The notes: generated by a model from the letters alone, not told the origin. DNA of 64,000 bases from Pseudomonas cichorii (GCF_018343775.1 NZ_CP074349.1:4888001-4952000); one strand, 5' to 3'; shown: positions 26,573-36,766, counted from the stretch's first letter. Translations and numbers: made by a program.

Positions 26573-27517
26573 TTACGCGCCTGGCCAGAAGGCGCGGATT
26601 CCGGCTACGCCTTGTGCGCCGCTTTCCCAGGCGCGCTGGCGCTCGTCCGGACCAACACCGCCCAGCAGGAATACCGGTTTGGTGAAGCCAGCGATGAGGC
26701 GGGAGGCTTCTTCCCAGCCAAGCGGCTGAGCGTCTGGATGCGTCTGGGTCTGCTGGACCGGTGACAGGGTGACGAAATCCACGCCCATCTGCTCGGCCAG
26801 TGCCAGCTCTTCCGCGTTATGGCAGGAAGCTGCCAGCCAGCGATCTTCGGGGAATGGACGACCACGGCTGGCGTACTTGCGCAGCTGTTCTGCCGTCAGG
26901 TGCCATCCGGCGGACGGGAAGTCACCCAGCCATTCCAGAGGTCCCTTGAGCATCAGTTGAGCCTTGCCGGCGCACAGGCCCACGGCATCCACGGCCAGGT
27001 CGCGATATTGCGGGTCATAGCCACTCGGCGCACGCAACTGGACCAGCTTGATGCCGCCCGCGATGGCTTTCTGCATACCGCGCAGCAGCTCGGGGGTTTC
27101 CAGGCCGTCGGGGGTAATCAGGTAATCACTGGGCAAACGAGCCGCCGCGACAATCGGTTTGTTGGCTGCCGGAAATTCGTAACCGGCCAGTTCGCGCTGG
27201 CTGGCCCAGACCAGTGGCTGGCCTTCGGCACCATGGGGCTCGCCGGTAAAGGCCGAGACTTCCCAGACATCCAGCAAGACCTGTTTGTCCGGGTAATCGT
27301 GCTGGATCTTGATCAGCGGACGCGCCGCTGTAACACCAATGCCCAACTCTTCTTGCAGCTCACGGCTCAATGCGGCCTGGACAGCCTCCCCCGCTTCAAC
27401 CTTGCCGCCGGGAAACTCCCACAAACCGCCCTGATGCTGGTTATCTGCACGCTTGGCGATAAGAATCCTGCCGTCAGCGCCACGAATGACAGCGGCGGCC
27501 ACATGAACACGTTTCAC
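26573..27517 (-). CDS. Nudix hydrolase (MutT) fused to a ThiE-like domain
   Basis: 314 residues in two parts. The N-terminal MutT domain (about 1-130) has the Nudix box GGKVEAGEAVQAALSRELQEELG, expected to hydrolyse 8-oxo-dGTP and protect DNA from oxidised nucleotides. The C-terminal domain (about 140-314) is a thiamine-phosphate-synthase-like barrel (GIKLVQLRAPSGYD, DFVTLSPVQQTQTHPDA, VFLLGGVG) that probably lacks ThiE activity. This fusion is usual in gamma-proteobacteria next to secA. It overlaps the GST gene by 4 bp. Confidence 0.93.
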   Translation of the reverse strand: MKRVHVAAAVIRGADGRILIAKRADNQHQGGLWEFPGGKVEAGEAVQAALSRELQEELGIGVTAARPLIKIQHDYPDKQVLLDVWEVSAFTGEPHGAEGQPLVWASQRELAGYEFPAANKPIVAAARLPSDYLITPDGLETPELLRGMQKAIAGGIKLVQLRAPSGYDPQYRDLAVDAVGLCAGKAQLMLKGPLEWLGDFPSAGWHLTAEQLRKYASRGRPFPEDRWLAASCHNAEELALAEQMGVDFVTLSPVQQTQTHPDAQPLGWEEASRLIAGFTKPVFLLGGVGPDERQRAWESGAQGVAGIRAFWPGA

Positions 27518-28146
27518 TCATCGGTCTCCTGCAAGGCAGCCTGTTGCCAGCTCTGGAAGGCAGGCCACTGGTAAAGGGTTTCAATATAGGCCAGCGCTTC
27601 GGCAGGCAAGGCTACGCGGTAGCCACGCAGGCGGATGGCCACTGGCGCAAAGAAGGCATCGGCAATGCTCGGCTGGCCGAACAGGAACGGACCGCTCTCG
27701 GCCGACGCTGCACGGCACTCGCTCCACAGGGCAACGATGCGGTCGATGTCCTGCTGCGTATCGACCGGAATGACTTCCAGCGCCTGATCGCGATGCAGGT
27801 CCATCGGCATGTTGGAGCGCAGGCTCAAAAAGGCGCTGTGCATTTGCGCACAGGCCGAACGGGCCTGGGCACGGGCGGCGGTATCACGTGGCCAGAGGTT
27901 GGCTTCGGGAAAACGTTCGTGCAGGTATTCGCAGATGGCCAGGGAATCGATGATGGTCCCGTGCTCGCATTGCAACGCAGGAACCTTGCCGGTTGGCGAG
28001 TACTGGAGAATCTGCTCGCGGGTGTCCGGCTTGTTCAGGCGAATCACCTGATCGGTGTAAGGCGCGCCGGTCATTGCCAGCACCAGCCAGGGGCGCAGCG
28101 ACCAGGAGGAATAACGTTTGTCGCCGATGATGAGGTGCAGAGACAT
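27514..28146 (-). CDS. Glutathione S-transferase family protein
   Basis: 210 residues. The N-terminal thioredoxin-like domain starts MSLHLIIGDKRYSSWSLRPWL, has a Ser-rich active-site region (SSWS) and the glutathione-binding GKVPALQCEHGTIIDSLAICEYL. The all-helical C-terminal domain contains PSIADAFFAPVAIRLRGY. The substrate is unknown. I chose the ATG before SLHLIIG; the frame extends eight codons further. It is the promoter-proximal gene of a two-gene unit with the Nudix/ThiE gene, and a REPIN-like palindrome lies upstream. Confidence 0.9.
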   Translation of the reverse strand: MSLHLIIGDKRYSSWSLRPWLVLAMTGAPYTDQVIRLNKPDTREQILQYSPTGKVPALQCEHGTIIDSLAICEYLHERFPEANLWPRDTAARAQARSACAQMHSAFLSLRSNMPMDLHRDQALEVIPVDTQQDIDRIVALWSECRAASAESGPFLFGQPSIADAFFAPVAIRLRGYRVALPAEALAYIETLYQWPAFQSWQQAALQETDE

Positions 28147-28204
28147 GTCCTTGGCTCCAGAGTCAGACAATGTAATGCCGATCAGTTAAGGCACAAACAA
28201 AACG

Positions 28205-28294
28205 TGTGGGAGGCAGCTTGCTGGCGAAAAGGCCTGAAAACCGGCAGATATTCTGCGTCTGTACGCTACAGTCGCCAGCAAGCGGCCTCCCACA
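28205..28294. repeat. REPIN-like palindromic element with extended arms
   Basis: TGTGGGAGGCAGCTTGCTGG and the mirrored CCAGCAAGCGGCCTCCCACA bound a 90-bp element with a conserved core (GGCAGATATTCTGC). The inverted symmetry continues outwards: ATCAGTTAAGGCACAAAC on the left (about 28179-28197) resembles the reverse complement of the right flank (AATCAGTTCAGGTCATCAATC, to about 28320). It fills almost the whole gap between the GST and argJ genes. It is the inverted-orientation relative of the elements at 15740 and 16662. Confidence 0.8.
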
Positions 28295-28324
28295 AAGTGA
28301 TTGATGACCTGAACTGATTGGGGA

Positions 28325-29542
28325 TCAGGTGCGGTATTCAGCGTTGATCTTCACGTACTCGTGGGACAGGTCGGTGGTCCAGATCGTTTCGCTGCAATCG
28401 CCGCGGCCCAGCTCGATACGGATGGTGATTTCTTCCTGAGCCATGACTGCCGAACCCTGTTCCTCAGTGTAGGTCGTGGCGCGGCAGCCTTTACTGGCGA
28501 TGCACACGTTGCCCAGGAACACATCGATCTTGCTCACGTCCAGATCCGGTACGCCTGCACGACCCACTGCCGCCAGGATACGGCCCCAGTTAGGGTCGGA
28601 AGCGAACAGCGCGGTCTTGATCAGAGGCGAGTGAGCCACGGCATAGCCGACATCCAGGCATTCCTGGTGGTTACCGCCGCCATTGACTTCAACAGTCACG
28701 AACTTGGTCGCGCCTTCGCCGTCACGCACGATGGCCTGGGCCACTTCCATGCAGACGTCAAAGACCGCCTTCTTCAAGGCTTCAAACAGCGGGCCCTTGG
28801 CTTCAGTCACTGCCGGTACGTCAGCCTGACCGGTGGCGATCAGCATGCAGCAGTCGTTGGTCGAAGTATCGCCATCGATGGTGATGCGGTTGAACGACTT
28901 GTTCGCGCCGTCGCGGATCAGGTCCTGCAATACGCTCTGGGACACCTTGGCGTCGGTCGCAATGTAACCGAGCATGGTCGCCATGTTCGGACGGATCATG
29001 CCCGCGCCCTTGCTGATGCCGGTCACGGTGACGGTGACGCCCTCGTACTGGAACTGACGGCTCGCGCCTTTTGGCAAGGTGTCGGTGGTCATGATGCCAG
29101 TCGCGGCAGCAGCCCAGTTATCCACAGACAAATCATCAAGAGCGGCCTGCAAGGCGCCTTCGATCTTTTCAACAGGCAACGGCTCGCCGATGACGCCGGT
29201 GGAATAAGGCAGCACAGCGCTGGCATCGACGCCTGTCAGTTCTGCAAGACGGGCACAGGTGCGGGTCGCAGCCGCCAGGCCTGGCTCACCGGTACCGGCG
29301 TTGGCGTTTCCGGTGTTGGTCAGCAGGTAACGCACAGGGCCTTGTACACGCTGTTTGGCCAGGATGACTGGCGCGGCGCAGAACGCGTTCAGGGTGAACA
29401 CGCCGGCAACACTGGAACCTTCGGCACATCGCATGACTACAACGTCCTTGCGACCCGGGCGTTTGATGCCGGCAGATGCAATACCCAGTTCAAAACCGGG
29501 AACCGGGTGCAATGTAGGCAAAGGACCAAGACCAACAGCCAT
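28325..29542 (-). CDS. argJ: Ornithine acetyltransferase / N-acetylglutamate synthase ArgJ
   Basis: 405-residue bifunctional enzyme of the cyclic arginine pathway. It moves the acetyl group from N-acetylornithine to glutamate and can also use acetyl-CoA. The precursor cuts itself before the Thr of the ATML motif seen in [20 protein letters not shown]. Other family blocks are [39 protein letters not shown] and the C-terminal [14 protein letters not shown] chose the ATG before [13 protein letters not shown]. Confidence 0.97.
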   Translation of the reverse strand: MAVGLGPLPTLHPVPGFELGIASAGIKRPGRKDVVVMRCAEGSSVAGVFTLNAFCAAPVILAKQRVQGPVRYLLTNTGNANAGTGEPGLAAATRTCARLAELTGVDASAVLPYSTGVIGEPLPVEKIEGALQAALDDLSVDNWAAAATGIMTTDTLPKGASRQFQYEGVTVTVTGISKGAGMIRPNMATMLGYIATDAKVSQSVLQDLIRDGANKSFNRITIDGDTSTNDCCMLIATGQADVPAVTEAKGPLFEALKKAVFDVCMEVAQAIVRDGEGATKFVTVEVNGGGNHQECLDVGYAVAHSPLIKTALFASDPNWGRILAAVGRAGVPDLDVSKIDVFLGNVCIASKGCRATTYTEEQGSAVMAQEEITIRIELGRGDCSETIWTTDLSHEYVKINAEYRT

Positions 29543-29603
29543 GAGTGCGCTCCTTGAGCAGTATCTGCGCCGTCCGCATCGGTACGGCAATCTAATGAAA
29601 AAA

Positions 29604-29631
29604 CGCCGCGACGGGTAAGCCGGTCGCGGCG
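29604..29631 (-). terminator. Terminator of secA
   Basis: A perfect 9-bp stem (CGCCGCGAC / GTCGCGGCG) is followed on the minus strand by TTTTTT. It separates secA from argJ. Confidence 0.9.
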
Positions 29632-29653
29632 CGGGTATTACAGCGTCAGAGCC

Positions 29654-32395
29654 TTAACCGATCTGGCCGTGACAGTGCTTGAACTTCTTGCCTGAACCAC
29701 ACCAGCACAGCTCGTTGCGACCCAGTTTCATGTCGTTGCGAACCGGCGCGGTAGCAGCGGCAACAGCTACATCACCACCCTCTTCAGCCAGTGCAGGCTG
29801 ATCGAGACCTGGCGCTTCGGCATGCTCGAACTGCATGCGCTTGGCGAGTTCTTCGGATTCGCGACGCAGACGCGCCTCTTCTTCCTCTGGGTCTTCACGA
29901 CGCACCTGGACATGGGACAGCACGCGAATGGTGTCGCGCTTGATGGAATCCAGCAGCTCCTGGAACAGGGTGAAGGACTCGCGCTTGTATTCCTGTTTCG
30001 GGTTCTTCTGGGCGTATCCGCGCAGGTGAATACCGTGACGCAGGTGGTCCATGGTCGACAGGTGGTCTTTCCACAGGTCGTCCAGCACGCGCAGCAGAAT
30101 CTGTTTCTCGAAAGTGCGCAGGGCATCGGCACTGGCCTGATCTTCTTTCTCGGTGTAGGCCACCATCAGCTCTGCCAGAATCTTCTCGCGCAGGGTTTCT
30201 TCGTGCAGGTTATCGTCTTCGTCGAGCCACTGCTGGATCGGCAGTTTCACGGCGAAATCGCTGTTCAGCGAAGCTTCCAGACCGGCCACATCCCACTGCT
30301 CTGGCAGCGATTGTGGCGGAATGTGCTGGCTGATCAGACCACTGAGCACCTCTTCACGGAAGTCGCTGATGGTGTCACCGATATTGGTGGCCGCCAGCAG
30401 GCTGTTACGCATGTGGTAGATCACTTTACGCTGCTCGTTGGCAACGTCGTCGAACTCGAGCAATTGCTTGCGGATATCGAAGTTGCGACCTTCTACCTTG
30501 CGCTGGGCCTTTTCGATAGCGTTGGTCACCATGCGGTGCTCGATCGCTTCGCCGGACTGCATGCCCAGGGCTTTCATGAAGTTCTTCACCCGGTCAGAGG
30601 CAAAGATGCGCATCAGGCTGTCTTCAAGCGACAGATAGAAACGGCTGGAACCGGTATCGCCCTGACGACCGGCACGACCGCGCAACTGGTTGTCGATACG
30701 ACGCGACTCATGGCGCTCGGAGGCGATGACGTGCAAGCCACCCGCCTCGATCACCTGCTGATGGCGTTTCTGCCAGTCGGCCTTGATCTGGGCGATCTGC
30801 TCGGGGGTCGGGTTCTCAAGGTTGGCAACTTCGACTTCCCAGTTACCGCCCAACAGGATGTCGGTACCGCGACCGGCCATGTTGGTGGCGATGGTCAGCG
30901 CGCCCGGACGACCGGCCTGGGCGATGATTTCCGCTTCCTTCTCGTGGAACTTGGCGTTCAGGACCTTGTGGTCAATACCTTCCTTCTTGAGCAGGTTGGA
31001 CATGTGCTCGGAGGTTTCGATGGTCGCTGTACCCACCAGTACCGGACGGTTCTCGGCCAGACAGGCCTTGATGTCGGTGACGATTGCCGCGTACTTCTCT
31101 TCCGCCGTCAGGTAGACGAGGTCGTTGAAGTCCTTGCGCGCCAGGGCCTTGTTCGGCGGGATGACCGTCACCGACAGGTTGTAGATCTGATGGAACTCGA
31201 ACGCTTCGGTGTCGGCTGTACCGGTCATGCCGGACAGTTTGTTGTACAGACGGAAGTAGTTCTGGAACGTGGTCGACGCCAGGGTCTGGCTTTCGGCCTG
31301 AATGTTCAGGTTTTCCTTGGCTTCGATGGCCTGATGCAGGCCTTCGGACAGACGACGACCCGGCATGGTACGACCGGTGTGCTCGTCGACCAGCAGGATC
31401 TGACCGTCCTGAACGATGTATTCGACGTTGCGGTTGAACAGCGTGTGAGCGCGCAGGCCGGCATAGACGTGGGTCAGCAGGCCCAGGTTATGAGCCGAGT
31501 ACAGGCTCTCGCCTTCAGCCAGCAGACCGACTTCGGTCAACAACTCTTCGATGAACTGGTGACCGGCTTCGTTCAGCTCGACCTGACGGCTCTTCTCGTC
31601 AATGGTGTAGTGGCCCGGCTTGGTAACCTCGCCTTCCACTTCTTCGATGTGACGCTCAAGACGCGGAATCAGGCGGTTGATTTCGGTGTACAGACGGGAG
31701 CTGTCTTCAGCCTGACCGGAAATGATCAGCGGCGTACGGGCTTCGTCGATGAGAATCGAGTCGACTTCGTCGATCACACAGAAGTTGAGTTCGCGCTGGA
31801 ACTTGTCTTCCATGCTGAACGCCATGTTGTCGCGCAGGTAATCGAAACCGAATTCGTTGTTGGTGCCGTAAGTGATGTCGGCAGCGTAGGCGGCGCGCTT
31901 CTCTTCCGGTGGCTGGAAGGGCGTGACGATCCCGACGCTCAGGCCGAGGAATTCGTACAACGGACGCATCCAGTTGGCGTCACGACGAGCCAGGTAGTCG
32001 TTCACGGTAACAACGTGTACGCCCTTGCCGGCCAATGCGTTCAGGTAAACCGCCAGCGTACCTACCAGGGTTTTACCTTCACCGGTACGCATTTCAGCGA
32101 TCTGACCTTCGTGCAGGGTCATGCCGCCGATCAACTGGACGTCGAAGTGGCGCATGCCCATGACACGCTTGCCCGCTTCACGCGCAACCGCGAAAGCTTC
32201 TGGAAGGAGCTTATCGAGGGTCTCGCCTTTGGCTATGCGGGCCTTGAACTCTTCGGTCTTGGCACGCAGTTGCTCGTCCGAAAGGGCCACCATTTGCTCT
32301 TCGAAGGCATTGACGACTTGTACCGTCTTGAGCATGCGCTTGACTTCACGCTCGTTCTTGCTTCCAAAAAGTTTTTTTAACAAAGGCGCAAACAT
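29654..32395 (-). CDS. secA: Preprotein translocase ATPase SecA
   Basis: 913-residue motor that drives unfolded preproteins through SecYEG. Features: Walker [28 protein letters not shown], the helicase-like block [24 protein letters not shown], and the C-terminal SEC-C zinc motif [14 protein letters not shown] that contacts SecB and lipids. I chose the ATG before [16 protein letters not shown]. The long plus-strand open frame over this gene is a codon-usage shadow. Confidence 0.99.
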   Translation of the reverse strand: MFAPLLKKLFGSKNEREVKRMLKTVQVVNAFEEQMVALSDEQLRAKTEEFKARIAKGETLDKLLPEAFAVAREAGKRVMGMRHFDVQLIGGMTLHEGQIAEMRTGEGKTLVGTLAVYLNALAGKGVHVVTVNDYLARRDANWMRPLYEFLGLSVGIVTPFQPPEEKRAAYAADITYGTNNEFGFDYLRDNMAFSMEDKFQRELNFCVIDEVDSILIDEARTPLIISGQAEDSSRLYTEINRLIPRLERHIEEVEGEVTKPGHYTIDEKSRQVELNEAGHQFIEELLTEVGLLAEGESLYSAHNLGLLTHVYAGLRAHTLFNRNVEYIVQDGQILLVDEHTGRTMPGRRLSEGLHQAIEAKENLNIQAESQTLASTTFQNYFRLYNKLSGMTGTADTEAFEFHQIYNLSVTVIPPNKALARKDFNDLVYLTAEEKYAAIVTDIKACLAENRPVLVGTATIETSEHMSNLLKKEGIDHKVLNAKFHEKEAEIIAQAGRPGALTIATNMAGRGTDILLGGNWEVEVANLENPTPEQIAQIKADWQKRHQQVIEAGGLHVIASERHESRRIDNQLRGRAGRQGDTGSSRFYLSLEDSLMRIFASDRVKNFMKALGMQSGEAIEHRMVTNAIEKAQRKVEGRNFDIRKQLLEFDDVANEQRKVIYHMRNSLLAATNIGDTISDFREEVLSGLISQHIPPQSLPEQWDVAGLEASLNSDFAVKLPIQQWLDEDDNLHEETLREKILAELMVAYTEKEDQASADALRTFEKQILLRVLDDLWKDHLSTMDHLRHGIHLRGYAQKNPKQEYKRESFTLFQELLDSIKRDTIRVLSHVQVRREDPEEEEARLRRESEELAKRMQFEHAEAPGLDQPALAEEGGDVAVAAATAPVRNDMKLGRNELCWCGSGKKFKHCHGQIG

Positions 32396-32701
32396 ATCGA
32401 CAGGATCTTCCACACATAGGAATGGAGGGCGGCCCCGTGAGTCGCCCGTGCAGCCTAATGGCCGCATGCGAACGAGCATTCTACCCGGAAACGGTGGTGA
32501 GGAAAGTGGCGTTATTCCACGATGCTGGCACAGCGCTGTTACGGGGCAGTCTTACAATGGGGCCATTATTCAGCACTTCAACCCGTCAAGGGCCGAAGTT
32601 ACTCGTTGATTTGCATATAAAAGCACGGAAAGCCCTCTGAACGAAGCTGCAAGAACGCTTTCTGTTAACATGAAGACTTTGTCATACCCGGCAACGCACC
32701 C
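32396..32701. promoter_or_regulatory. Divergent intergenic region secA / dciA
   Basis: This 306-bp gap must hold the promoters of both divergent genes. No gene with a convincing ribosome site was found, nor a regulator site I recognise. Confidence 0.4.
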
Positions 32702-33157
32702 ATGGCCTTTCGTCCCCTCACTGCCAGAGCCCCCGCCGTCCTGCTGCGCGACGCCAAGCCGCTCAAGGCAATTTTTCGCCATGCCGAGCGTCTGAGCCAC
32801 CTTCAGCGCCTGCTCGAAAGCCAGTTGCAGCCTGCCGCACGGGAACACTGCCATGTAGCTTCGTGGCGCGAAGGTACCCTGTTGCTGATCGTGACTGACG
32901 GTCACTGGGCCACGCGCCTGCGCTATCAGCAAAAGCGTCTGCAGCGGCAATTGGTCGCTTTCGACGAGTTCGCCAGCCTGATGCGGATTATCTTCAAGGT
33001 ACAGCCTCCCACCGTGGCCAGGGGTGCCGTCGGTCACACCATCGACCTGTCGCCTGCCGCAGCGGAAAGTATCCAGGCCACCGCCGAAGGCATCAGCGAC
33101 CCGAAATTGCGCGCCGCGCTGGAGCGTCTGGCCAGTCACGCCAAGGACAAGAAGTAA
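32702..33157 (+). CDS. dciA: DciA (DUF721) replicative helicase loader
   Basis: 151 residues of the DUF721 family, identified as DciA, the ancestral operator of the DnaB helicase in bacteria that lack DnaC/DnaI. The KH-like N-terminal domain shows LRYQQKRLQRQL, and the C-terminal part is basic and probably disordered. In Pseudomonas the gene lies beside secA. Here it is followed 3 bp later by the convergent end of the T2SS operon, so it marks the edge of the inserted secretion block. Confidence 0.85.
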   Translation: MAFRPLTARAPAVLLRDAKPLKAIFRHAERLSHLQRLLESQLQPAAREHCHVASWREGTLLLIVTDGHWATRLRYQQKRLQRQLVAFDEFASLMRIIFKVQPPTVARGAVGHTIDLSPAAAESIQATAEGISDPKLRAALERLASHAKDKK

Positions 33158-33160
33158 ACG

Positions 33161-33835
33161 TCAGCGCTTGCCCAAAACCGTTTCAAATTGCGACGAGCCC
33201 GCCTTGAGCATCCCGGCCTGAATCAGCAGCGGTGTCACCATCGCCGTCGGTTCGACCTGACCGCTCACCCTCATCCGACGGGTTACAGGTTCCAGACCGA
33301 TCTCGAAACGATGCTCCCCCTCGCGCCGGATATCGGCCAACAGTTTCAATCCATCCCGACACTCAAGCCTGAGATGAGCGTTGCCCAGCACCACCATCCA
33401 GGGCGACAGCACGGCAAGATTCTGCCCCTCAAGACTCCCTTCACCAGACGTACATTTCGCGCCACGGCCCTGCATCAGCAAACGCCCTTGCCAGCGACCA
33501 TCCACGACGTAGGCCATGGCCGGGGTAACAAGACTGCCAGCGGGCGCAAGCTCGGCAGTCCACGCCCAAGGCCAGCCTTGCAACTTGAGTTCCCAGACTT
33601 GCTGCTGAAATCCGGCGCTCACCAGGCCTTGTCCCATCCAGGGCCGAAGGTTCCAGCTCACAGGCCCGACGCTCCCCAGTCGCTCGGCTCGTCCGTACCA
33701 CAGGGTCCCGGCAACGCCCTGCGGCTGCCAGCCAGGCGTCCACTGGACGAAACGGACCAGAAAGGCGGCGGGCATATTCAGCACAAGCGTCAGGACAAAC
33801 ACCAGAGCGCCGAGCATCCATAACGTACGGCTCAT
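33161..33835 (-). CDS. gspN: Type II secretion protein GspN
   Basis: 224-residue inner-membrane-anchored T2SS protein: one N-terminal helix (LWMLGALVFVLTLVLNMPAAFLV) and a beta-rich periplasmic domain with GVAGTLWYGRAERL, typical of GspN. Its role is accessory and many T2SSs lack it. It is the last gene of the operon and overlaps gspM by 4 bp (ATGA). Only two cysteines are present in the middle of the domain. Confidence 0.85.
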   Translation of the reverse strand: MSRTLWMLGALVFVLTLVLNMPAAFLVRFVQWTPGWQPQGVAGTLWYGRAERLGSVGPVSWNLRPWMGQGLVSAGFQQQVWELKLQGWPWAWTAELAPAGSLVTPAMAYVVDGRWQGRLLMQGRGAKCTSGEGSLEGQNLAVLSPWMVVLGNAHLRLECRDGLKLLADIRREGEHRFEIGLEPVTRRMRVSGQVEPTAMVTPLLIQAGMLKAGSSQFETVLGKR

Positions 33836-34269
33836 GGAAGCCTCCCCGCACGCCCGACATCCAGGCTGAACACCAGACTCTGATGACCTTGTTCGAGGCT
33901 CCAGCGCAGCGGTCGCCCGCCTTGCTCCTGAATGCTGCGCATCAGTTGCGCCAGAGGTTCGGCGCGGCTCAACTCACCTTGCAACTGCCAGATATCGCCT
34001 CGCTGCTCGACCCGTGTCAGTACCAGCCCTCGGGCACCGGCCAGCGCCTGCCAGTATTCGGCGGTAAACGCCGGGCCGGGGCTCAGCGCCTGGGCCTGCT
34101 GCGCCAGAAGCGGCCACTGACGCAGGTCCTTGCCCCAGGCCAGCAAGGGACGACCGATCAGCACCAGCAATAACGTCAGCACAACGACCCAACCCGCCAA
34201 CAGAGCGTAACGCCGGGCAGGCGGCAAGGCGGCGAAAGCGTTTGAAGCACTCAGAATCAATGCATTCAT
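33832..34269 (-). CDS. gspM: Type II secretion protein GspM
   Basis: 145 residues: a short cytoplasmic start, one membrane helix (YALLAGWVVVLTLLLVLIG, about 21-39) and a small ferredoxin-like periplasmic domain. GspM partners GspL in the inner-membrane platform and links to the GspE ATPase. Assignment rests on size, topology and position between gspL and gspN, since the family is poorly conserved. Start and stop overlap both neighbours by 4 bp. Confidence 0.8.
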   Translation of the reverse strand: MNALILSASNAFAALPPARRYALLAGWVVVLTLLLVLIGRPLLAWGKDLRQWPLLAQQAQALSPGPAFTAEYWQALAGARGLVLTRVEQRGDIWQLQGELSRAEPLAQLMRSIQEQGGRPLRWSLEQGHQSLVFSLDVGRAGRLP

Positions 34270-35381
34270 GGCTGCCCATCCAGATTGAAATTGAGCGTCA
34301 GCAGGGAAGTTTTTTCATTTGCTTCAACGCTGACCTTCGCACCCGCCGCCTTGGCCATGGCCTGCCAATGAGTCGTGTCTGGAGGTGAAGCATTGCCGCT
34401 CAGCACCAGTCGCAGGGTTCGCCCATCGAAGTAAGTGCCGGACACGCCCCAGTCCTTTTGGCTGTCGAGCCACAGCGTCATGGCCTGTTCCAGCTCGACG
34501 ATCTGCTGCTGGCGGCTTTGCCAGTCGGTCTGCTCGGACTGCAGACGAGACAACACCCGCGCTGCCTGTTGAGCGCTGCCGACCGGCCCGGTCAAGGCTT
34601 CGACCTGAGACTTCCAGACCGGCACCTGCTGCCAGAACTGCCCAAGAGTCAGCACGCCCCAACAGAGCGCCAGCACGCCACAGACACCCGCCAGACGAGG
34701 CAGACTTCTGCCAAATGGCGACGCCCGACGCCGAGCTTTTGGACGACGAGTGCCTGAGCGCACCAACAGATTGGGCAAACGACTCAACGCGGCCCAACGG
34801 GAAGGCCATGGCCCGGTCATTTCCTCGCTCGGCTGTCGCCAGTTCTCGGGCGGCTCACCCAGCACATCCGGCCACACCAGCCAGTGCTGCAAATCGTTGT
34901 CAGCGCCGCGGATCAGGCAACGGCCTTCGGGACGCGACCAGTTCAGAGTCTGACCAGCAGCCTGCGTCGGCAGCAATTGCAACTCGGCCCACAGATAATC
35001 GGGTGATACGCCCAGTGCTTCGCACTCGCTCAACCAGCGCTGAAGCTGTGTGCGCTCGACTACCAGCAATTCCAGATGCCCGGCGAGCCGCGACAGGCAA
35101 CTGACCTGCACCGCTTCGGCAGGCTGTTGCAACAGGTCCTCCAGCAACATCGGCCATTCATGAGGCTTGAGCCCCGGTGGCGCGGGCACCTGAAAATGGC
35201 TGCACTGCGCGGCGGGCATGATCAACGCGAGGGTGTCCTGCAGAAAGTGCGCAGGCGGCGGCCAGTCGCCCTGCTCGTCTCCCGGCAGGCGACGCCATTG
35301 CCATGCACCCGTGGCGGCAGGACGCAGCAGCAACCAATGACGCTGCGCACGGCGTTTGAGACTCCAGCGTTCAAAGATCAT
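34266..35381 (-). CDS. gspL: Type II secretion protein GspL
   Basis: 371 residues. The N-terminal cytoplasmic actin-like region (about 1-235) would bind the GspE ATPase, a membrane helix lies near 240-258 (LAGVCGVLALCWGVLTLG), and a periplasmic domain follows. It recruits the ATPase to the GspF/M platform. It starts directly at the gspJ stop (4-bp overlap), where canonical T2SS operons carry gspK; that gene is at 46.2-47.2 kb here. Confidence 0.85.
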   Translation of the reverse strand: MIFERWSLKRRAQRHWLLLRPAATGAWQWRRLPGDEQGDWPPPAHFLQDTLALIMPAAQCSHFQVPAPPGLKPHEWPMLLEDLLQQPAEAVQVSCLSRLAGHLELLVVERTQLQRWLSECEALGVSPDYLWAELQLLPTQAAGQTLNWSRPEGRCLIRGADNDLQHWLVWPDVLGEPPENWRQPSEEMTGPWPSRWAALSRLPNLLVRSGTRRPKARRRASPFGRSLPRLAGVCGVLALCWGVLTLGQFWQQVPVWKSQVEALTGPVGSAQQAARVLSRLQSEQTDWQSRQQQIVELEQAMTLWLDSQKDWGVSGTYFDGRTLRLVLSGNASPPDTTHWQAMAKAAGAKVSVEANEKTSLLTLNFNLDGQP

Positions 35382-35968
35382 GGGCGGCTATCGGGCAAGC
35401 TGAAGGTGCAGACATAAGGCGCTCCATGACGCTCGAATTCGAGTCGCACACCCCGGTCGGGCTGAATTGCGACAGTGGAAGGGAACGCCAGCCAGCGGGT
35501 CCCCTGATAAAAACTGAAACTGACCTTGTCGACCTCATCCAGATGTTCACGACGATCCCAACGAGGCGCGCCGACCGCATAGAGATCAGCCGAAGTCCAC
35601 AGGCTCAAACGCCGCTCCCGCGAGTTGAACTCCAGCCGTTGTCGCTGCGATCTCGACTGGCCTTCAGCTTCGGGAAAGGCGGTCAAGGCGACCCAACCCA
35701 GTTGATTCGTGGCCGGGTCCCAGTCGAGCCAGTTCACCGGCAACGGCAGGCGCTTTTCATACAAACGGCGCAGCACCAGAGAATCCAGACGACGCTCCAG
35801 CGCCAGACAGAACTCCAGCACCACCGGCTCATTGCCCGGCTCGGACAGGCGCTCGCGAACCTTGATCCAGCCATTCACCAGCGCAGCCAGCACCACACCG
35901 ACCACCGCCGTCAGCGCCAGCGCCACCAGCAATTCGATCAGGGTCAGCCCGCGCTGGCCACGACTCAC
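35378..35968 (-). CDS. gspJ: Minor pseudopilin GspJ
   Basis: 196 residues with a class III prepilin leader cut by PilD/GspO: MSRGQRG followed by LTLIELLVALALTAVVGVVL, with the conserved Glu at mature position 5. The globular domain is wide and beta-rich. GspJ forms the pseudopilus tip with GspI and GspK. It overlaps gspI and gspL by 4 bp each. Confidence 0.9.
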   Translation of the reverse strand: MSRGQRGLTLIELLVALALTAVVGVVLAALVNGWIKVRERLSEPGNEPVVLEFCLALERRLDSLVLRRLYEKRLPLPVNWLDWDPATNQLGWVALTAFPEAEGQSRSQRQRLEFNSRERRLSLWTSADLYAVGAPRWDRREHLDEVDKVSFSFYQGTRWLAFPSTVAIQPDRGVRLEFERHGAPYVCTFSLPDSRP

Positions 35969-36330
35969 GGCCGCACCAGAAAGACGGTGTAATTGCCCAG
36001 CGGCTCGCGCTCGTCACGGGCGGCGAACAGCGCCAGTTCACCACGGCGCAAATGCTGAACACCGGTCATGCCCAGGCTCATGCGCCAGTAACAAATCCTG
36101 TCGCCCTGCTGCAACTCGCCACTGACCTTGTTGATCTGCGGCCAGTAGCGCTCGACACCGAAACGCGCCTCCAGCTCACGGGCACACAGGGCACCGAGTC
36201 GATGCTGCTGAACGGCCTGATGCACGGTGATGCGCTGGCGCAGCATCTGGCTGACCATCATGGTCATGACCGCCGCGATACCCAGCGCCACCATCACTTC
36301 CAACAGGGTGAAACCGCGCTGGCGCTTCAT
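35965..36330 (-). CDS. gspI: Minor pseudopilin GspI
   Basis: 121 residues with leader MKRQRG followed by FTLLEVMVALGIAAVMTMMV and Glu at mature position 5. The small globular domain has two cysteines (LCARE, ICYWR). It nucleates the pseudopilus tip complex with GspJ and GspK. It overlaps gspH by 4 bp. Confidence 0.9.
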   Translation of the reverse strand: MKRQRGFTLLEVMVALGIAAVMTMMVSQMLRQRITVHQAVQQHRLGALCARELEARFGVERYWPQINKVSGELQQGDRICYWRMSLGMTGVQHLRRGELALFAARDEREPLGNYTVFLVRP

Positions 36331-36764
36331 GGCAGCTTTACCTGCGTCAGGCTGTTATCGGTGCGCCACTCCCAGCGTTGCTGCCCTCCGGGCCATCGCC
36401 AGTTAAGGTTCACCGCCGCACTTACACCCGATGGCGTGAATATCACGCGAGGCTCGTCAGACACCGGCCAGTCCGCCTGCAACCCTTCAGGCCAGGACTT
36501 CATGGGCGACGTATCCACGACCCAGCGGGTCTGGTCCTTGCGGACGAACTCCGGCTGACGACCATTCCAGCGCATTCCCGACACCTGCCCGCTGTGCCTG
36601 GCCTGGGCCGCTTGAGTGCGGGCCTCGGCTGCCAGTTTTTCCAGGGCCTGCTGCATCGGTGCATGACCTGAATCCAGCCAGGCCACGCTCAGGGCACTGA
36701 ACAACCCGATGATCAGCAACACCACCAGAATCTCCAGCAGTGAAAAGCCCCGTGAAACCTTCAC
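36327..36764 (-). CDS. gspH: Minor pseudopilin GspH
   Basis: 145 residues from a GTG start: leader VKVSRG followed by FSLLEILVVLLIIGLFSALS. The GTG lies two bases after the gspG stop. An earlier in-frame start would extend through gspG and is unlikely. GspH links the tip complex to the GspG shaft. The globular part (DQTRWVVD, VIFTPSGVSAAV) matches the GspH/FimT type. Confidence 0.88.
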   Translation of the reverse strand: MKVSRGFSLLEILVVLLIIGLFSALSVAWLDSGHAPMQQALEKLAAEARTQAAQARHSGQVSGMRWNGRQPEFVRKDQTRWVVDTSPMKSWPEGLQADWPVSDEPRVIFTPSGVSAAVNLNWRWPGGQQRWEWRTDNSLTQVKLP

Positions 36765-36766
36765 GC

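Noticed and set aside
26573..27517. Functional thiamine-phosphate synthase ThiE
   Set aside because: The ThiE-like part is fused to a MutT domain in the usual secA context and lacks some expected phosphate-binding residues; no thi genes are nearby.
29822..32380. Long open frame on the plus strand opposite secA (over 850 codons)
   Set aside because: It is the mirror of secA codon usage in a GC-rich gene; its protein has no recognisable domain, and secA is certain.
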